Assembly (NCBI RefSeq): GCF_021732705.1
Contig: NZ_JAKFUM010000006.1
Span: 286,198-350,197 of the forward strand
Length of the DNA stretch: 64,000 nucleotides
Origin: Nevskia sp.
GTDB lineage: Bacteria > Pseudomonadota > Gammaproteobacteria > Nevskiales > Nevskiaceae
Direction of reading: 5' to 3'
Shown here one piece after another: positions 7,613-16,419 of this stretch (the stretch's first letter is position 1; every line of letters begins with the position of its first letter). Made by a program: the position numbers and the translations under genes. The notes below the pieces were generated by a model. It did not search any database and had not been told where the DNA came from. It was given only the letters and a program-made list of their open reading frames with translations.

Positions 7613-9019
7613 TCACAGGAAGCCGAGCGTCCGGGTCGGGAAGTTCCCGAGGTTCGGGAACACGGTGGTCAGATCACTGTCGGCGACCCCGAACCAGCGT
7701 GCGAGCGTGGCCGAGTACTGGTCGGTGGAGGTCGTCGGCACGATGCGGCCGGCGCCCATGTCGTTCGGGCCGCCGATCGCCAGATTCGGCATCTGGCCGT
7801 ACCAGCCCGGCTTCACGGCACCACCGAGGATGAAATGGTGGTTGCCCCAGGCGTGGTCGGAGCCGTCGCCGTTGGAGCCGAGCGAGCGGCCGAAGTCCGA
7901 TGCACTGAACAGCGTGACATTGTTCTGCAGGCCGATCTCGCCCATCGCCGCCCAGAATGCCGCGACGTTCTTCGACACCATGTTCAGCAGCGCCGCCTGA
8001 CCGCCCAGCTCGTTGTTGTGGGTATCGAAGCCGCCAAGGCGGACGAAGAAGATCTGCCGGCTGTCGCCGAGCTGCGAACGCGCCTTGATGCAGTTGGCGA
8101 CCGCGCGGAACTGGTAGCCGAGGCCATTGTCGCCGGGGAACACCGGAAACGGCGTGGCGACGGCGCCGGCCGCGTTGAGGGCGGTATTGACGATGCCGAC
8201 TTTCGACGCGGCGTTGGCTTCGATCGAACCGTACTCGGCCACCAGCATGTTGGCATTGCCGAGCGACTGGTTCAGCAGGTCCTGCGAGGCCGCACGGCGC
8301 AGGCCGCCGCGGTAGAAGGTGTCGGCCGTCGACAGCAGCGTCGGCGCGCCGCCGGTGCCGAGCACGTACGGGTTGACCACCGCGCCTTCCTGCCAGTAGT
8401 TGGCGCCGCCGACATTGATGTTCATCGACAGCTGCGAGCGATAGCCCTGGCTGGCGTACAGGTCGGCCACGCGGCCGGCCCAGCCGAAACGCTCCGACCG
8501 GTTGGCGATGCTGGTCCACCACGCCGTCTGCTGATCGGAATGCGAGAACAGCTGCAGCGGCAGCGGCACCTGGCCGCCGGCGGCCTGCGCCGTCGTCGTC
8601 GGCTGCACCAGCGTGCCGACGTTGCCGAGGATCGCCATGCGGCCGCTGTTGAACAGACTGGCCAGTTCCGGGCAGTTGCCGTGCAGGCCGTAGCTGTAGC
8701 CGTCGCTTGCGGTGCCGGTCAGCGGCAGCAGCGAACTCTGGGCCAGTGCCAGGTTGCTGCGGCTGCGCTGGTAGGTCGAGTATCCGGCCGCCGTGGTCGG
8801 CACGATCATGTTGAAGCCGTTGTTGCCGCCGGCGAGGTAGAGGCAGACCAGCGCCTTGTAGCCGGTGGTGTCAGCGGTGGCGGCGAGGGCGGACTGCAGG
8901 CCGCCCATCGTCGCCAGGATGCCGGCGGAACCGGCTGCCTTGGCGCCGAAGCTCAGGAAATCGCGGCGATTGAGGCCATGGCCGGCCGGGTTCGCGTTCT
9001 GGGTGTTCTGGTGGGTCAT
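7613..9019 (-). CDS. DUF1501 domain protein with Tat signal
   Basis: This 468-residue protein has a twin-arginine export signal (NRRDFLSFGAKAAGSAGI; Arg18-Arg19), so it should be exported folded. The body matches the DUF1501 family: an early LVCLYLAGGNNGFNM segment and a late TLFSASDFGRSLGSNGDGSD segment followed by HAWGNHHFILGG. The family is distantly related to the alkaline phosphatase/sulfatase superfamily, but no activity is established. It sits 19 nt after the DUF1800 gene with an AAGGAG site, and such pairs are common in bacteria. They are thought to act together outside the cytoplasm. A strong terminator follows. Confidence 0.93.
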   Translation of the reverse strand: MTHQNTQNANPAGHGLNRRDFLSFGAKAAGSAGILATMGGLQSALAATADTTGYKALVCLYLAGGNNGFNMIVPTTAAGYSTYQRSRSNLALAQSSLLPLTGTASDGYSYGLHGNCPELASLFNSGRMAILGNVGTLVQPTTTAQAAGGQVPLPLQLFSHSDQQTAWWTSIANRSERFGWAGRVADLYASQGYRSQLSMNINVGGANYWQEGAVVNPYVLGTGGAPTLLSTADTFYRGGLRRAASQDLLNQSLGNANMLVAEYGSIEANAASKVGIVNTALNAAGAVATPFPVFPGDNGLGYQFRAVANCIKARSQLGDSRQIFFVRLGGFDTHNNELGGQAALLNMVSKNVAAFWAAMGEIGLQNNVTLFSASDFGRSLGSNGDGSDHAWGNHHFILGGAVKPGWYGQMPNLAIGGPNDMGAGRIVPTTSTDQYSATLARWFGVADSDLTTVFPNLGNFPTRTLGFL

Positions 9020-9038
9020 GTTCGGTCTCCTTGAGCGA

Positions 9039-12000
9039 TTAGCGCTGGACGGCGAATTGCGGCGAGTTGATCAGCAGGTCGGTCGTTTCGATGACGCGGC
9101 TGGCCGGGGAGCTGGCGGGAATGGCGGAGGCGTAGTTGATCAGCGTGGTCCGCATCGCGGCCGGCATCAGGCCCTGCATGAACACGAGGTTCAGGCGGTC
9201 GACCAGCGTCGCCGGGTTGGCGGCATACGGTTCCCACGCGGCGGTCTTCAGCAGCACGCTGGTCGGGCCGAGATTGCCGGCTTCGCTGTAGCCGTTCGGG
9301 CCGGCGTTGCGAACGCCGTTGCTGTCGACGTACTGGTAGACCTGACGCTGCAGCATGTTCGCGGTCAGCACCAAGGTGTTCTCGTTGGTGGTCTGGAACT
9401 CCGGTGCCAGCAGGCCGGCGAACTTCAGCGGGCCGCTGCGCTGGTAGTCCGGCGCGAAGAAGTTGAAGACGCTCGGCGAGCTGAGCACGGACTGGGCGAA
9501 GATGTCGCTGGACTGCAGCATCAGGCCGTATTCGCTGACATTGCCGTTGCTGTCGGAGGCCGAGAAGGCGCGCCACAGGTTGGTCACGCGGATCAGCGGT
9601 TCGCGCAGCTTGCCGGCGGTGTTGTCGCCCGGGTTCACCGCTTCCGGATCGGTCAGGATCGCCCGGGCCACCGCCAGCAGGTCACCGCGAACGCCGCTGC
9701 CGTTGTTGTTGAACACGGTGGCGACACGGGCGATGTAGGCCGGCGACGGGTTCGAGGTCACCAGGCGCTGGATCAGACGCAGGGCGATGAACGGACCGAC
9801 GTTCGGGTGGTTGAACAGCGTGTCGAGCGCGATCCGCAGGTCCTGCGCGGCGGTGCCGCCCGCCGGCACCACGACGCCGCCGACGATGGTCTTGGCGCTG
9901 GTGTCGTGGTGGCTTTCGTAGGCGACCATCGGACGGATGTAGTCGATGTCGTACTGCCAGGCGCCTTCGCCGGTCTGCGTCACCGGGGCCGAGGCCCAGC
10001 CGGTCATCACCTTGGCCATGCCTTCGACATCGGCCTGCGAGTAGGTCGGCAGCGGCACGCCGGCAGCGTCTTTCTGCACGGAGCCATCGAGGTTCAGCCG
10101 TACCAGACCGATGCTGAACAGCTGCATGATTTCGCGAGCGTAGTTCTGGTCGGCATGGACGCCGGTCGCGAGGTTCTCCTTGTTGTTGCGGAACATGTTC
10201 AGGTACAGACCCATGGTCGGCGACAGGGTGACGCGCTCCAGCAGGGTGCGGTAATTGCCGAGGGCATTGGTCGACAGCAGGTCGTAGTAGGCCGCCATCG
10301 TCTCGCTGCGGTTCATGATCGAACCGGCCTGATCGGACACCACGAGGATTTCCGACAGTGCGAAGGCCATGCGCTGACGCAGCTGGTCCGGACCGGTGAC
10401 CACGTTCTTCCACCAGGTCGGCACCCACGGCGCGTCCTTGTTCGGCACGCTCGGCAGGATCAGGCTGGTCGGCGCGGCGGCCTGCGCGGCGAACCAGGCG
10501 TCGTAGCTCTGGGCGGCAGCGGCATCGAGGCTGGCCGGCGAGGCGCCGAAGGTACCCTGGGTCAGCAGACGGGAGGCCGCCGTGAGGCCCATCGCGCCGA
10601 CCGGCGTGACCGGCGGCACCGGCGGGACGGTGACCGTGGTGACGGTGAAGCTGGCCGTCGACGTCGTGTTGTTGGTCGGGTTGGCAACGCGGATCGTGCC
10701 GCTGCTGGCGCCATTCGGGACCGTGAAGCTCAGCGACGTGTTCGAGGCCACGGTGACGCCGGTCGCGGCGACGCCGCCGATCGAGACACTGTTGGCGCCG
10801 GTGAAGCCGGTGCCGGTGACGGTGACGACGGTGCCGACCGGGCCGGACGACGGCGCGAAGCTGGTGATCGCCGGGACGGCGGCCGGCACGGTGACGGTGA
10901 AGCTGAGCGGCGAGCTGCCGCTGTAGCTGGCGTTATGCACCTGCACCGGGCCACTGGCGGCACCGGCGGGCACGGTGAAGGTCAGCGAGGTTGCCGTGAC
11001 GCCGCTGACGGCGACGCGGGTCGAGTTGCCGATCGAGGCTGCCGTGGCACCGGTGAAGCCGAGGCCAGTGACGGTCACCACGGTACCCACCGGGCCCGAA
11101 AGCGGGAAGAAGGTCAGCACGCTCGGAACCGGAATCGGCGCCGGCACGGTGACCGTGAAGCTCGCCACCGACGTGCCGTTGGTGCTGCTGTTGTAGACGC
11201 GGATGCTGCCGGTCGTCGCGGTGGCCGGCACGGTGAAGCTCAGCGAGGTCGCCGTGACGTTGGTGACCGGGATCTGCGCCGAAGCGCCGACGGTGACGCT
11301 GGTGGCGCCGGTGAAGTTGCTGCCGGTCAGCGTGACGACCGTGCCGACCGGTCCACTGGCCGGCAGGAAGCTGCTGATGATCGGCGTCAGCACGGTGGGC
11401 GTGCCGGAAGTGATCGTGAAGACATCCGGCGAGAAGCCGCCATGGACCGGATTCAGGATGCCGAAGCCGGCCGTGGTCGACGAAGCCGTGACCGTGGCGC
11501 GAAGTTCGGTGTCGCTGACCACGGTGAACGGCAGGTCGCGACCGGCGCCGAGCCAGACCGCGGTGGCGCCGGTGAAGCCGGAGCCCCGGATCGTGACGAC
11601 GGTGCCGACCGGTCCCGAAGCGGGAGCCCGGCTGACCAGATACGGCTGCGGAAAGGTCGCAACCGGCTGCGGCGCGCTGGCCGTGACGGTGAACCGCGCC
11701 GAGGTCGAGGTCGAGAACGACGGATTCGCCACGCGCACCACACCGGTGGGGGCATTCGCCGGCACGGTCAGGGTGAGGGTGGTGTCGTTGACGATGGTGA
11801 ACGTGGCGTTGGTCTGGCCGATGCGGACCGAGTTGGCGCCGGTGAACTTGCTGCCGCGGACCGTCACGACCGTGCCGACCGGGCCGGACGAAGGCGAGAA
11901 GCTCGAGATAACCGGACGGGCGTAGGTGACCGTCTGGGCAAAGGCCTGACCGAGCGTCAGGAAAAAGGCGAGGAAAATCGCCAGCGAGCGCAGTAGCGTC

Positions 12001-12044
12001 GCTTGCGGTGTCAGACTCTGGATACGGATGGATGCGGCGCTCAT
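9039..12044 (-). CDS. DUF1800 domain protein with five IPT/TIG repeats
   Basis: This is a 1001-residue exported protein. I placed the start at 12044 because it has a GGGAGA site and gives a typical signal peptide ending in GQAFA^Q; the frame is open further upstream but without a plausible leader. Residues about 40-480 consist of five IPT/TIG immunoglobulin-like repeats, each with a core like SSGPVGTVVTVTGTGFTGA, separated by Val/Thr-rich strands. From about residue 485 the DUF1800 domain follows (AASRLLTQGTFGAS, then QLRQRMAFALSEI, YAREIMQLFSIGL). DUF1800 has no established activity. The repeats suggest binding to a surface polymer or protein. It is co-transcribed with the DUF1501 partner. 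Confidence 0.92.
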   Translation of the reverse strand: MSAASIRIQSLTPQATLLRSLAIFLAFFLTLGQAFAQTVTYARPVISSFSPSSGPVGTVVTVRGSKFTGANSVRIGQTNATFTIVNDTTLTLTVPANAPTGVVRVANPSFSTSTSARFTVTASAPQPVATFPQPYLVSRAPASGPVGTVVTIRGSGFTGATAVWLGAGRDLPFTVVSDTELRATVTASSTTAGFGILNPVHGGFSPDVFTITSGTPTVLTPIISSFLPASGPVGTVVTLTGSNFTGATSVTVGASAQIPVTNVTATSLSFTVPATATTGSIRVYNSSTNGTSVASFTVTVPAPIPVPSVLTFFPLSGPVGTVVTVTGLGFTGATAASIGNSTRVAVSGVTATSLTFTVPAGAASGPVQVHNASYSGSSPLSFTVTVPAAVPAITSFAPSSGPVGTVVTVTGTGFTGANSVSIGGVAATGVTVASNTSLSFTVPNGASSGTIRVANPTNNTTSTASFTVTTVTVPPVPPVTPVGAMGLTAASRLLTQGTFGASPASLDAAAAQSYDAWFAAQAAAPTSLILPSVPNKDAPWVPTWWKNVVTGPDQLRQRMAFALSEILVVSDQAGSIMNRSETMAAYYDLLSTNALGNYRTLLERVTLSPTMGLYLNMFRNNKENLATGVHADQNYAREIMQLFSIGLVRLNLDGSVQKDAAGVPLPTYSQADVEGMAKVMTGWASAPVTQTGEGAWQYDIDYIRPMVAYESHHDTSAKTIVGGVVVPAGGTAAQDLRIALDTLFNHPNVGPFIALRLIQRLVTSNPSPAYIARVATVFNNNGSGVRGDLLAVARAILTDPEAVNPGDNTAGKLREPLIRVTNLWRAFSASDSNGNVSEYGLMLQSSDIFAQSVLSSPSVFNFFAPDYQRSGPLKFAGLLAPEFQTTNENTLVLTANMLQRQVYQYVDSNGVRNAGPNGYSEAGNLGPTSVLLKTAAWEPYAANPATLVDRLNLVFMQGLMPAAMRTTLINYASAIPASSPASRVIETTDLLINSPQFAVQR
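10621..11940 (-). repeat. Five tandem IPT/TIG-coding repeats, about 255-270 bp each
   Basis: The segment encoding GPVGTVVT recurs at about 10820, 11075, 11330, 11590 and 11860, with flanking FTGA-coding bases also similar. Units have diverged at the DNA level. They are coding repeats within the DUF1800 gene, not mobile DNA. Confidence 0.85.
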
Positions 12045-12488
12045 GGCGATCTCCCTAATGGGTTCTTTTGCGCTTGTGACGCGTCTGGGGGCAGGCATCG
12101 AGACTTCGCGGCACGTCATGGAGGACTGACCCGTCGAAGCGGCAACGCTGTTCAAGCGCTGGTCGCGGCCGGCGAGACAGGTGGGGGTCATGACGATTCG
12201 GGGGTGGTCAAGATTTATCGGGGGCGGGCAGTAGTAAATAATCTCTACAGCACGCGGCCTTTGTATCGTGCTAGCCAAACCGATCTTGAGCGCTATCGAC
12301 AAGCGGGTATCGGCCGAAGATGAACGGGTCATCTGCCGTTTTTGCGTCACCAAATCCGGCACGCGAAGGCGACGAATGGTCGTCTCGCGCACGCAAGGCA
12401 GCGAAAGCGCCCGGCGCGTCGCTGACCATCGCCCAACAAAAAACCCCGCCGAAGCGGGGTTTTTCAGGTCACGCCGAGGGAGATGGCG
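12045..12488. other. 444-bp intergenic region between DUF1800 and ychF
   Basis: This holds the leader and presumably the promoter of the DUF1800-DUF1501 unit, including a less GC-rich patch near 12210-12250, and the ychF terminator near its right end. I cannot name a convincing -35/-10 pair, and I see no RNA gene or small coding frame with a ribosome-binding site. Confidence 0.6.
12438..12464 (-). terminator. Terminator after ychF (works in both directions)
   Basis: The stem AAAAACCCCGC / GCGGGGTTTTT encloses a 4-nt loop that reads TTCG on the minus strand, followed by further T. It lies 25 nt after the ychF stop. Confidence 0.9.
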
Positions 12489-13580
12489 TCAGACGTTGAA
12501 GCGGAAGTGCATGACATCGCCTTCCTTGACGATGTAGTCCTTGCCTTCCAGCCGCCAACGGCCGGCTTCCTTGGCGCCCGCCTCGCCCTTGTAGGCGATG
12601 TAATCGTCATAGGCGATGACTTCCGCGCGAATGAAGCCGCGCTCGAAATCGGTGTGGATGACGCCAGCTGCCTGCGGCCCGGTGGCGCCGACCTTGACCG
12701 TCCACGCCCGCACTTCCTGCACGCCGGCAGTGAAATAGGTCTGCAGGCCGAGCAGGTCATAGGCGCTGCGGATGACGCGGTTCAGGCCCGGCTCGTCGAG
12801 TCCCAGCGATTCGAGGAAGTCCTTCTTGTCGGCCTCGTCGAGCTGCGCGATTTCCGCCTCGATCTGCGCGCAGACCACGACCACGGTGGCGTTTTCCTTT
12901 GCCGCCAGCGCCTTCACCCGCTCGACGTACTCATTGCCGCCGAGACCGGCCTCGTCGACATTGGCGATGTACAGGCCCGGCTTGGCGGTGATCAGCTGCA
13001 GTTCCTTGACGATGGCGCGCTCGTCGGCGTCGAGGCTCATGCTGCGCACGGCTTCGGCGTTGTTCAGATGCGCCTGCACGCGGCTCAGGCAGGCGCTGCG
13101 GGCGATGGCATCGGCGTTGCCGGACTTCGCCAGCTTGTTCGAGCGTTCCAGCGCCTTGGTCACGCGTTCGAGATCGGCCAGGGCCAGTTCGGTGCCGATC
13201 ACTTCGATGTCGCGGATCGGATCGACGCTGTCCATCACGTGGATCACGTCGTCATTCTTGAAGCAGCGCACGACATGGGCGATGGCATCGGTATCGCGGA
13301 TGTGCGACAGGAAGGCGTTGCCCTTGCCCTTGCCCTCGGCCGCGCCTTCGACCAGGCCGGCGATGTCGACGAACTCGACCGTCGCCGGCAGGATCTTCTG
13401 CGGTTTGACGATCTTCGCCAGCGCATCGAGGCGCGGGTCCGGCACGCCGACGACGCCGACATTCGGGTCGATCGTGCAGAACGGATAGTTCTCGGCGGCG
13501 ATCTGCGCCTTGGTCAGCGCGTTGAACAAGGTCGACTTGCCGACGTTCGGGAGACCGACGATGCCGCATTGAATGCCCAT
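12489..13580 (-). CDS. ychF: Ribosome-binding ATPase YchF
   Basis: This is a 363-residue Obg-family P-loop protein that hydrolyses ATP and binds ribosomes, implicated in oxidative-stress responses. The P-loop is [14 protein letters not shown] (residues 9-22), followed by the [10 protein letters not shown] switch region and the G3-type segment [19 protein letters not shown]. The C-terminal TGS-like domain ends [15 protein letters not shown], as in the family. Length equals that of E. coli YchF. It follows pth by 68 nt on the same strand, the usual rplY-pth-ychF order, and ends in a strong terminator. Confidence 0.97.
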   Translation of the reverse strand: MGIQCGIVGLPNVGKSTLFNALTKAQIAAENYPFCTIDPNVGVVGVPDPRLDALAKIVKPQKILPATVEFVDIAGLVEGAAEGKGKGNAFLSHIRDTDAIAHVVRCFKNDDVIHVMDSVDPIRDIEVIGTELALADLERVTKALERSNKLAKSGNADAIARSACLSRVQAHLNNAEAVRSMSLDADERAIVKELQLITAKPGLYIANVDEAGLGGNEYVERVKALAAKENATVVVVCAQIEAEIAQLDEADKKDFLESLGLDEPGLNRVIRSAYDLLGLQTYFTAGVQEVRAWTVKVGATGPQAAGVIHTDFERGFIRAEVIAYDDYIAYKGEAGAKEAGRWRLEGKDYIVKEGDVMHFRFNV

Positions 13581-13648
13581 GATTTCGAATCCTTGAGTGC
13601 TGCGAGCTGATACGTGGAAAGAGGCTTTGTAGCGTGACCGGCGACCGG

Positions 13649-14290
13649 CTAGCTCGCCGGTTTCGCGGCCGGTGATGCGGGTTCCGGTCGGGGGGCCTTG
13701 GCCGGCGCCGGCGCGGCGCTGTGCAGCTTCTGCATCGCCTTTTCCAGCGTCTGGTCGAGCCAGACCGGAACGGCGTTCATCGCGTCGATCAGGCCATCGC
13801 GGATCAGCTTGTCATCCGCGGCGTTCGGGCGCCCGAGCACGTAGCCCAGCACCTGATCCTTCGTGCCCGGATGGCCGATGCCGATCCGCAGCCGCAGGTA
13901 AGCCTCGCCGAGATGCTGATGAACGCTGCGCAGCCCGTTGTGACCGCCGTGACCGCCGGCGCGCTTGAGCTTCATCGCGCCGACCGGCAGGTCGAGTTCG
14001 TCATGCGCCACCAGAATGTCTTCCGGGGCGAGCTTGTAGAACGCCGCCAGCGGCTGGATCGCTTCGCCGCTGCGGTTCATGAAGGTGGCCGGCTTCAGCA
14101 GCAGGACCTCGTCGCCGCCGATGCGGATGCGCGCCAGCTCGCCCTTGAACTTCGATTCCATCCGGAACGTGCCGCGATGCGCCGACGCCAGCAGGTCGAC
14201 GAACCAGAAGCCGGTGTTGTGGCGCGTGCGCTCGTATTCGGCCCCCGGATTGCCGAGGCCGACGATGGCACGCAGGCGATGGTCCGACAT
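13649..14290 (-). CDS. pth: Peptidyl-tRNA hydrolase
   Basis: This 213-residue enzyme frees tRNA from peptidyl-tRNA that has dropped off the ribosome. The signature [20 protein letters not shown] contains Asn14 and the catalytic His24; FMNRSGE and HDELDLPVG carry the other conserved residues. After about residue 190 a Pro/Ala/Lys-rich tail of some 20 residues extends beyond the E. coli length and is probably disordered. It lies between rplY and ychF. A terminator separates it from rplY, so some transcripts may start in the 102-nt gap or depend on read-through. Confidence 0.97.
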   Translation of the reverse strand: MSDHRLRAIVGLGNPGAEYERTRHNTGFWFVDLLASAHRGTFRMESKFKGELARIRIGGDEVLLLKPATFMNRSGEAIQPLAAFYKLAPEDILVAHDELDLPVGAMKLKRAGGHGGHNGLRSVHQHLGEAYLRLRIGIGHPGTKDQVLGYVLGRPNAADDKLIRDGLIDAMNAVPVWLDQTLEKAMQKLHSAAPAPAKAPRPEPASPAAKPAS

Positions 14291-14321
14291 CGATCCCCTC
14301 CGCGCGGCACTGCCGCATCAT

Positions 14322-14357
14322 GAAAAACCCGTCCGCTCGGCGGGCGAACGGACGGGT
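14322..14357 (-). terminator. Terminator or attenuator after rplY
   Basis: Arms ACCCGTCCG and CGGACGGGT (9 bp) enclose a 13-nt loop and are followed on the minus strand by five T. The hairpin sits between rplY and pth and would reduce pth-ychF transcription. Confidence 0.8.
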
Positions 14358-14392
14358 CGGTTGCTGCCGGGACGTGGACCGTCCCGCAATCC

Positions 14393-15097
14393 TTACTTCT
14401 TCTTGGCCGGCGCGGTCTTGGTCGCGGCGGCAGCCGGGGTGGCCTTGCCACCCTTGGCGGCCGGCGCCTTCGCTGCAGCGGCTTCGGCGGCTTCGGTCGC
14501 AGCTTCCGCGGCCGACTGGCGCGGCAGATGGATCGCGGCGACCGAGATGTCGTTGCCGTGCTTCAGTTCATAGAAGGTGGCGCCGTCGGCCAGCTGCGCC
14601 TGCAGCTGCGACAGATGCACCGCTTCGTTGACATTCAGACCCGACAGGTCGACTTCGATGAACTCCGGCAGGTCCTTCGGCAGGCACTCGACTTCGACCT
14701 GGATCTGCTGGTGTTCGACGACACCGCCGCCGATCTTGACGCCCGGGGCCACATCGCCGCCCTTGAAGTGCAGCGGGATGTGCATGCGCAGCGGCACGTG
14801 GGCCAGCACGCGCTGCAGATCCATGTGCATCACTTCATTGCGCACCGGGTGACGGTGCAGATCCTTCAGCACGGCCTGCTCGGCCTTGCCGTCGATCTCG
14901 ACCTTCAGGATCGCCGAGTAGAACGACTCGAACTTCAGGCTCTTCATCAGCTCGTTGTGGCTGACCTGAATCGACTGCGGATTTTCCGTGCCACCGTAGA
15001 TGATGGCGGGCACCTTGCCCTCATGGCGCAGGCGGCGGCTCGCACCCTTCCCGTGCACCGTGCGAGTTTCGGCACTGATGACGAATGACTGTTTCAT
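14393..15097 (-). CDS. rplY: 50S ribosomal protein L25 (CTC family)
   Basis: This 234-residue protein is the long, CTC-type L25 that binds 5S rRNA. The N-terminal L25 domain (ISAETRTVHGKGASRRLRHE, then VPAIIYGG) is followed by the C-terminal beta domain (HIPLHFKGGDVAPGVKIGG, FIEVDLSGLNVNEAVHL). The last 45 residues are an Ala/Lys/Thr/Pro-rich tail ending KTAPAKKK, probably disordered and RNA-contacting. I chose the ATG at 15097 because the domain begins there; the frame is open upstream without a better start. It is first in the rplY-pth-ychF block. Confidence 0.95.
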   Translation of the reverse strand: MKQSFVISAETRTVHGKGASRRLRHEGKVPAIIYGGTENPQSIQVSHNELMKSLKFESFYSAILKVEIDGKAEQAVLKDLHRHPVRNEVMHMDLQRVLAHVPLRMHIPLHFKGGDVAPGVKIGGGVVEHQQIQVEVECLPKDLPEFIEVDLSGLNVNEAVHLSQLQAQLADGATFYELKHGNDISVAAIHLPRQSAAEAATEAAEAAAAKAPAAKGGKATPAAAATKTAPAKKK

Positions 15098-15217
15098 GTG
15101 ACTCTCCGTGACTTGCAGCAAAAAGCCGCGTCCGCGACCAGACGCAGCGAGCCGCGCACTATACAGAGGTGGCTGCCGGCCTGCCAGACCGGGCGGGACC
15201 GGCTGAAACGCCGCCAA

Positions 15218-16237
15218 TCACGTCACTTCAATGATCAATTTGCCGAAGTTTTCGCCGCGGAACAGCTTCAGCAGGGTCTCCGGAAAGGCGTCGAGCCCTG
15301 GCACGATGTCCTCGCGCGACTTGTAACGACCTTCGCGCATCCAGCCGCTGATCGCCGTCACGGCTTCCGGGTAACGATCGGCCCAGTCGAACACGACGAT
15401 GCCCTGCATCCGCGCCCGGTTGACCAGCAGCGACAGGTAGTTCTTCGGGCCCTGGATCGGCGTCGTGTTGTTGTATTGCGAGATGGCGCCGCACAGCACG
15501 ATGCGGGCGTGCAGCCGCAGGCGCGCCATCACCGCGTCGAGAATGTCGCCGCCGACATTGTCGAAATAGACGTCGATGCCTTCCGGGCAGTGCTTGGCCA
15601 GCCCCGGGAAGATCGGCCCGCGCTTGTAGTCGATGCAGGCGTCGAACCCCAGTTCGTTGACGACGAAATCGCACTTGTCCTGTCCGCCGGCGATGCCGAC
15701 GACCTTGCAGCCGAGGATCTTCGCGGTCTGGCCGACGACCTGACCGACCGCTCCGGCCGCTGCCGACACCACCACGGTCTCGCCGGCCTTCGGCTGACCG
15801 ACGTCGAGCAGGCCGAAATAGCCGGTCATGCCGGGCATGCCGAGCGCATTCAGAAAGCTGGGCAGCGGCGCGAGGGTCGGATCGATGCGGCTCAGGCCGC
15901 GGCCATTCGAGATTGCGTACTTCTGCACGCCCAGCATGCCCTCGACGATGTCGCCGACGGCGAAATCCGGATGGTTCGACGCGATCACTTCGCCGAGCGC
16001 GCCGGCGCGCATCACTTCGCCGATCGCCACCGGGCGGATGTAGCTCTTGCCCTCGTTCATCCAGCCGCGCATCGCCGGATCGAGCGAGATGTAACGGACC
16101 TTGACCAGCAGTTCGCCGTCGCCCGGCGCCGGCACCGGCGTCTGTTCGCGCAGCCAGTCGCTGTCCTTCGGCAGCCCGAACGGCCGCGCGGCAAGCTTGA
16201 AACTGGTGTTGGTGAAACCGGTCATCACTGCCGACAT
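15218..16237 (-). CDS. NADP-dependent MDR-family oxidoreductase (CurA/leukotriene B4 dehydrogenase-like)
   Basis: This is a 339-residue zinc-independent medium-chain dehydrogenase/reductase. The N-terminal catalytic domain has SLDPAMRGWM, typical of the branch. The Rossmann fold has AAAGAVGQVVGQTAKILGC and the NADP-binding GGQDKCDFV that follows it. Later motifs are DVYFDNVGGDILDA and GAISQYN. Relatives reduce activated double bonds of enones or alkenals. A GAGGAG site supports the ATG at 16237. It is divergent from the peptidase gene, and the 182-bp gap should hold both promoters. Confidence 0.92.
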   Translation of the reverse strand: MSAVMTGFTNTSFKLAARPFGLPKDSDWLREQTPVPAPGDGELLVKVRYISLDPAMRGWMNEGKSYIRPVAIGEVMRAGALGEVIASNHPDFAVGDIVEGMLGVQKYAISNGRGLSRIDPTLAPLPSFLNALGMPGMTGYFGLLDVGQPKAGETVVVSAAAGAVGQVVGQTAKILGCKVVGIAGGQDKCDFVVNELGFDACIDYKRGPIFPGLAKHCPEGIDVYFDNVGGDILDAVMARLRLHARIVLCGAISQYNNTTPIQGPKNYLSLLVNRARMQGIVVFDWADRYPEAVTAISGWMREGRYKSREDIVPGLDAFPETLLKLFRGENFGKLIIEVT

Positions 16238-16419
16238 CGAACCCGCTCCTCGAAAAAGTTGAAAACGATTTCGAATGATTGCATGCGCGGGCACCCTCCG
16301 ATCATCCGACAAGCACCCGGGTGCTTCGTCATCCGCGATCGGATGCGTCGCGCTTTACGCGGCACGGGCATTGCTCAACACTTCGCCGAACTCCTTGACG
16401 ACACCACGACGAACCCGCC

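Noticed and set aside
10621-11940. Regular 255-270 bp repeats considered as a CRISPR or satellite array
   Set aside because: The unit is coding, in frame, diverged and matches the IPT/TIG protein repeat; there is no short identical repeat with unique spacers.
8865-11996. A 1043-codon plus-strand frame opposite DUF1501/DUF1800
   Set aside because: It is the antisense of the IPT repeats and DUF1800 domain. Its repetitive look only mirrors those repeats.
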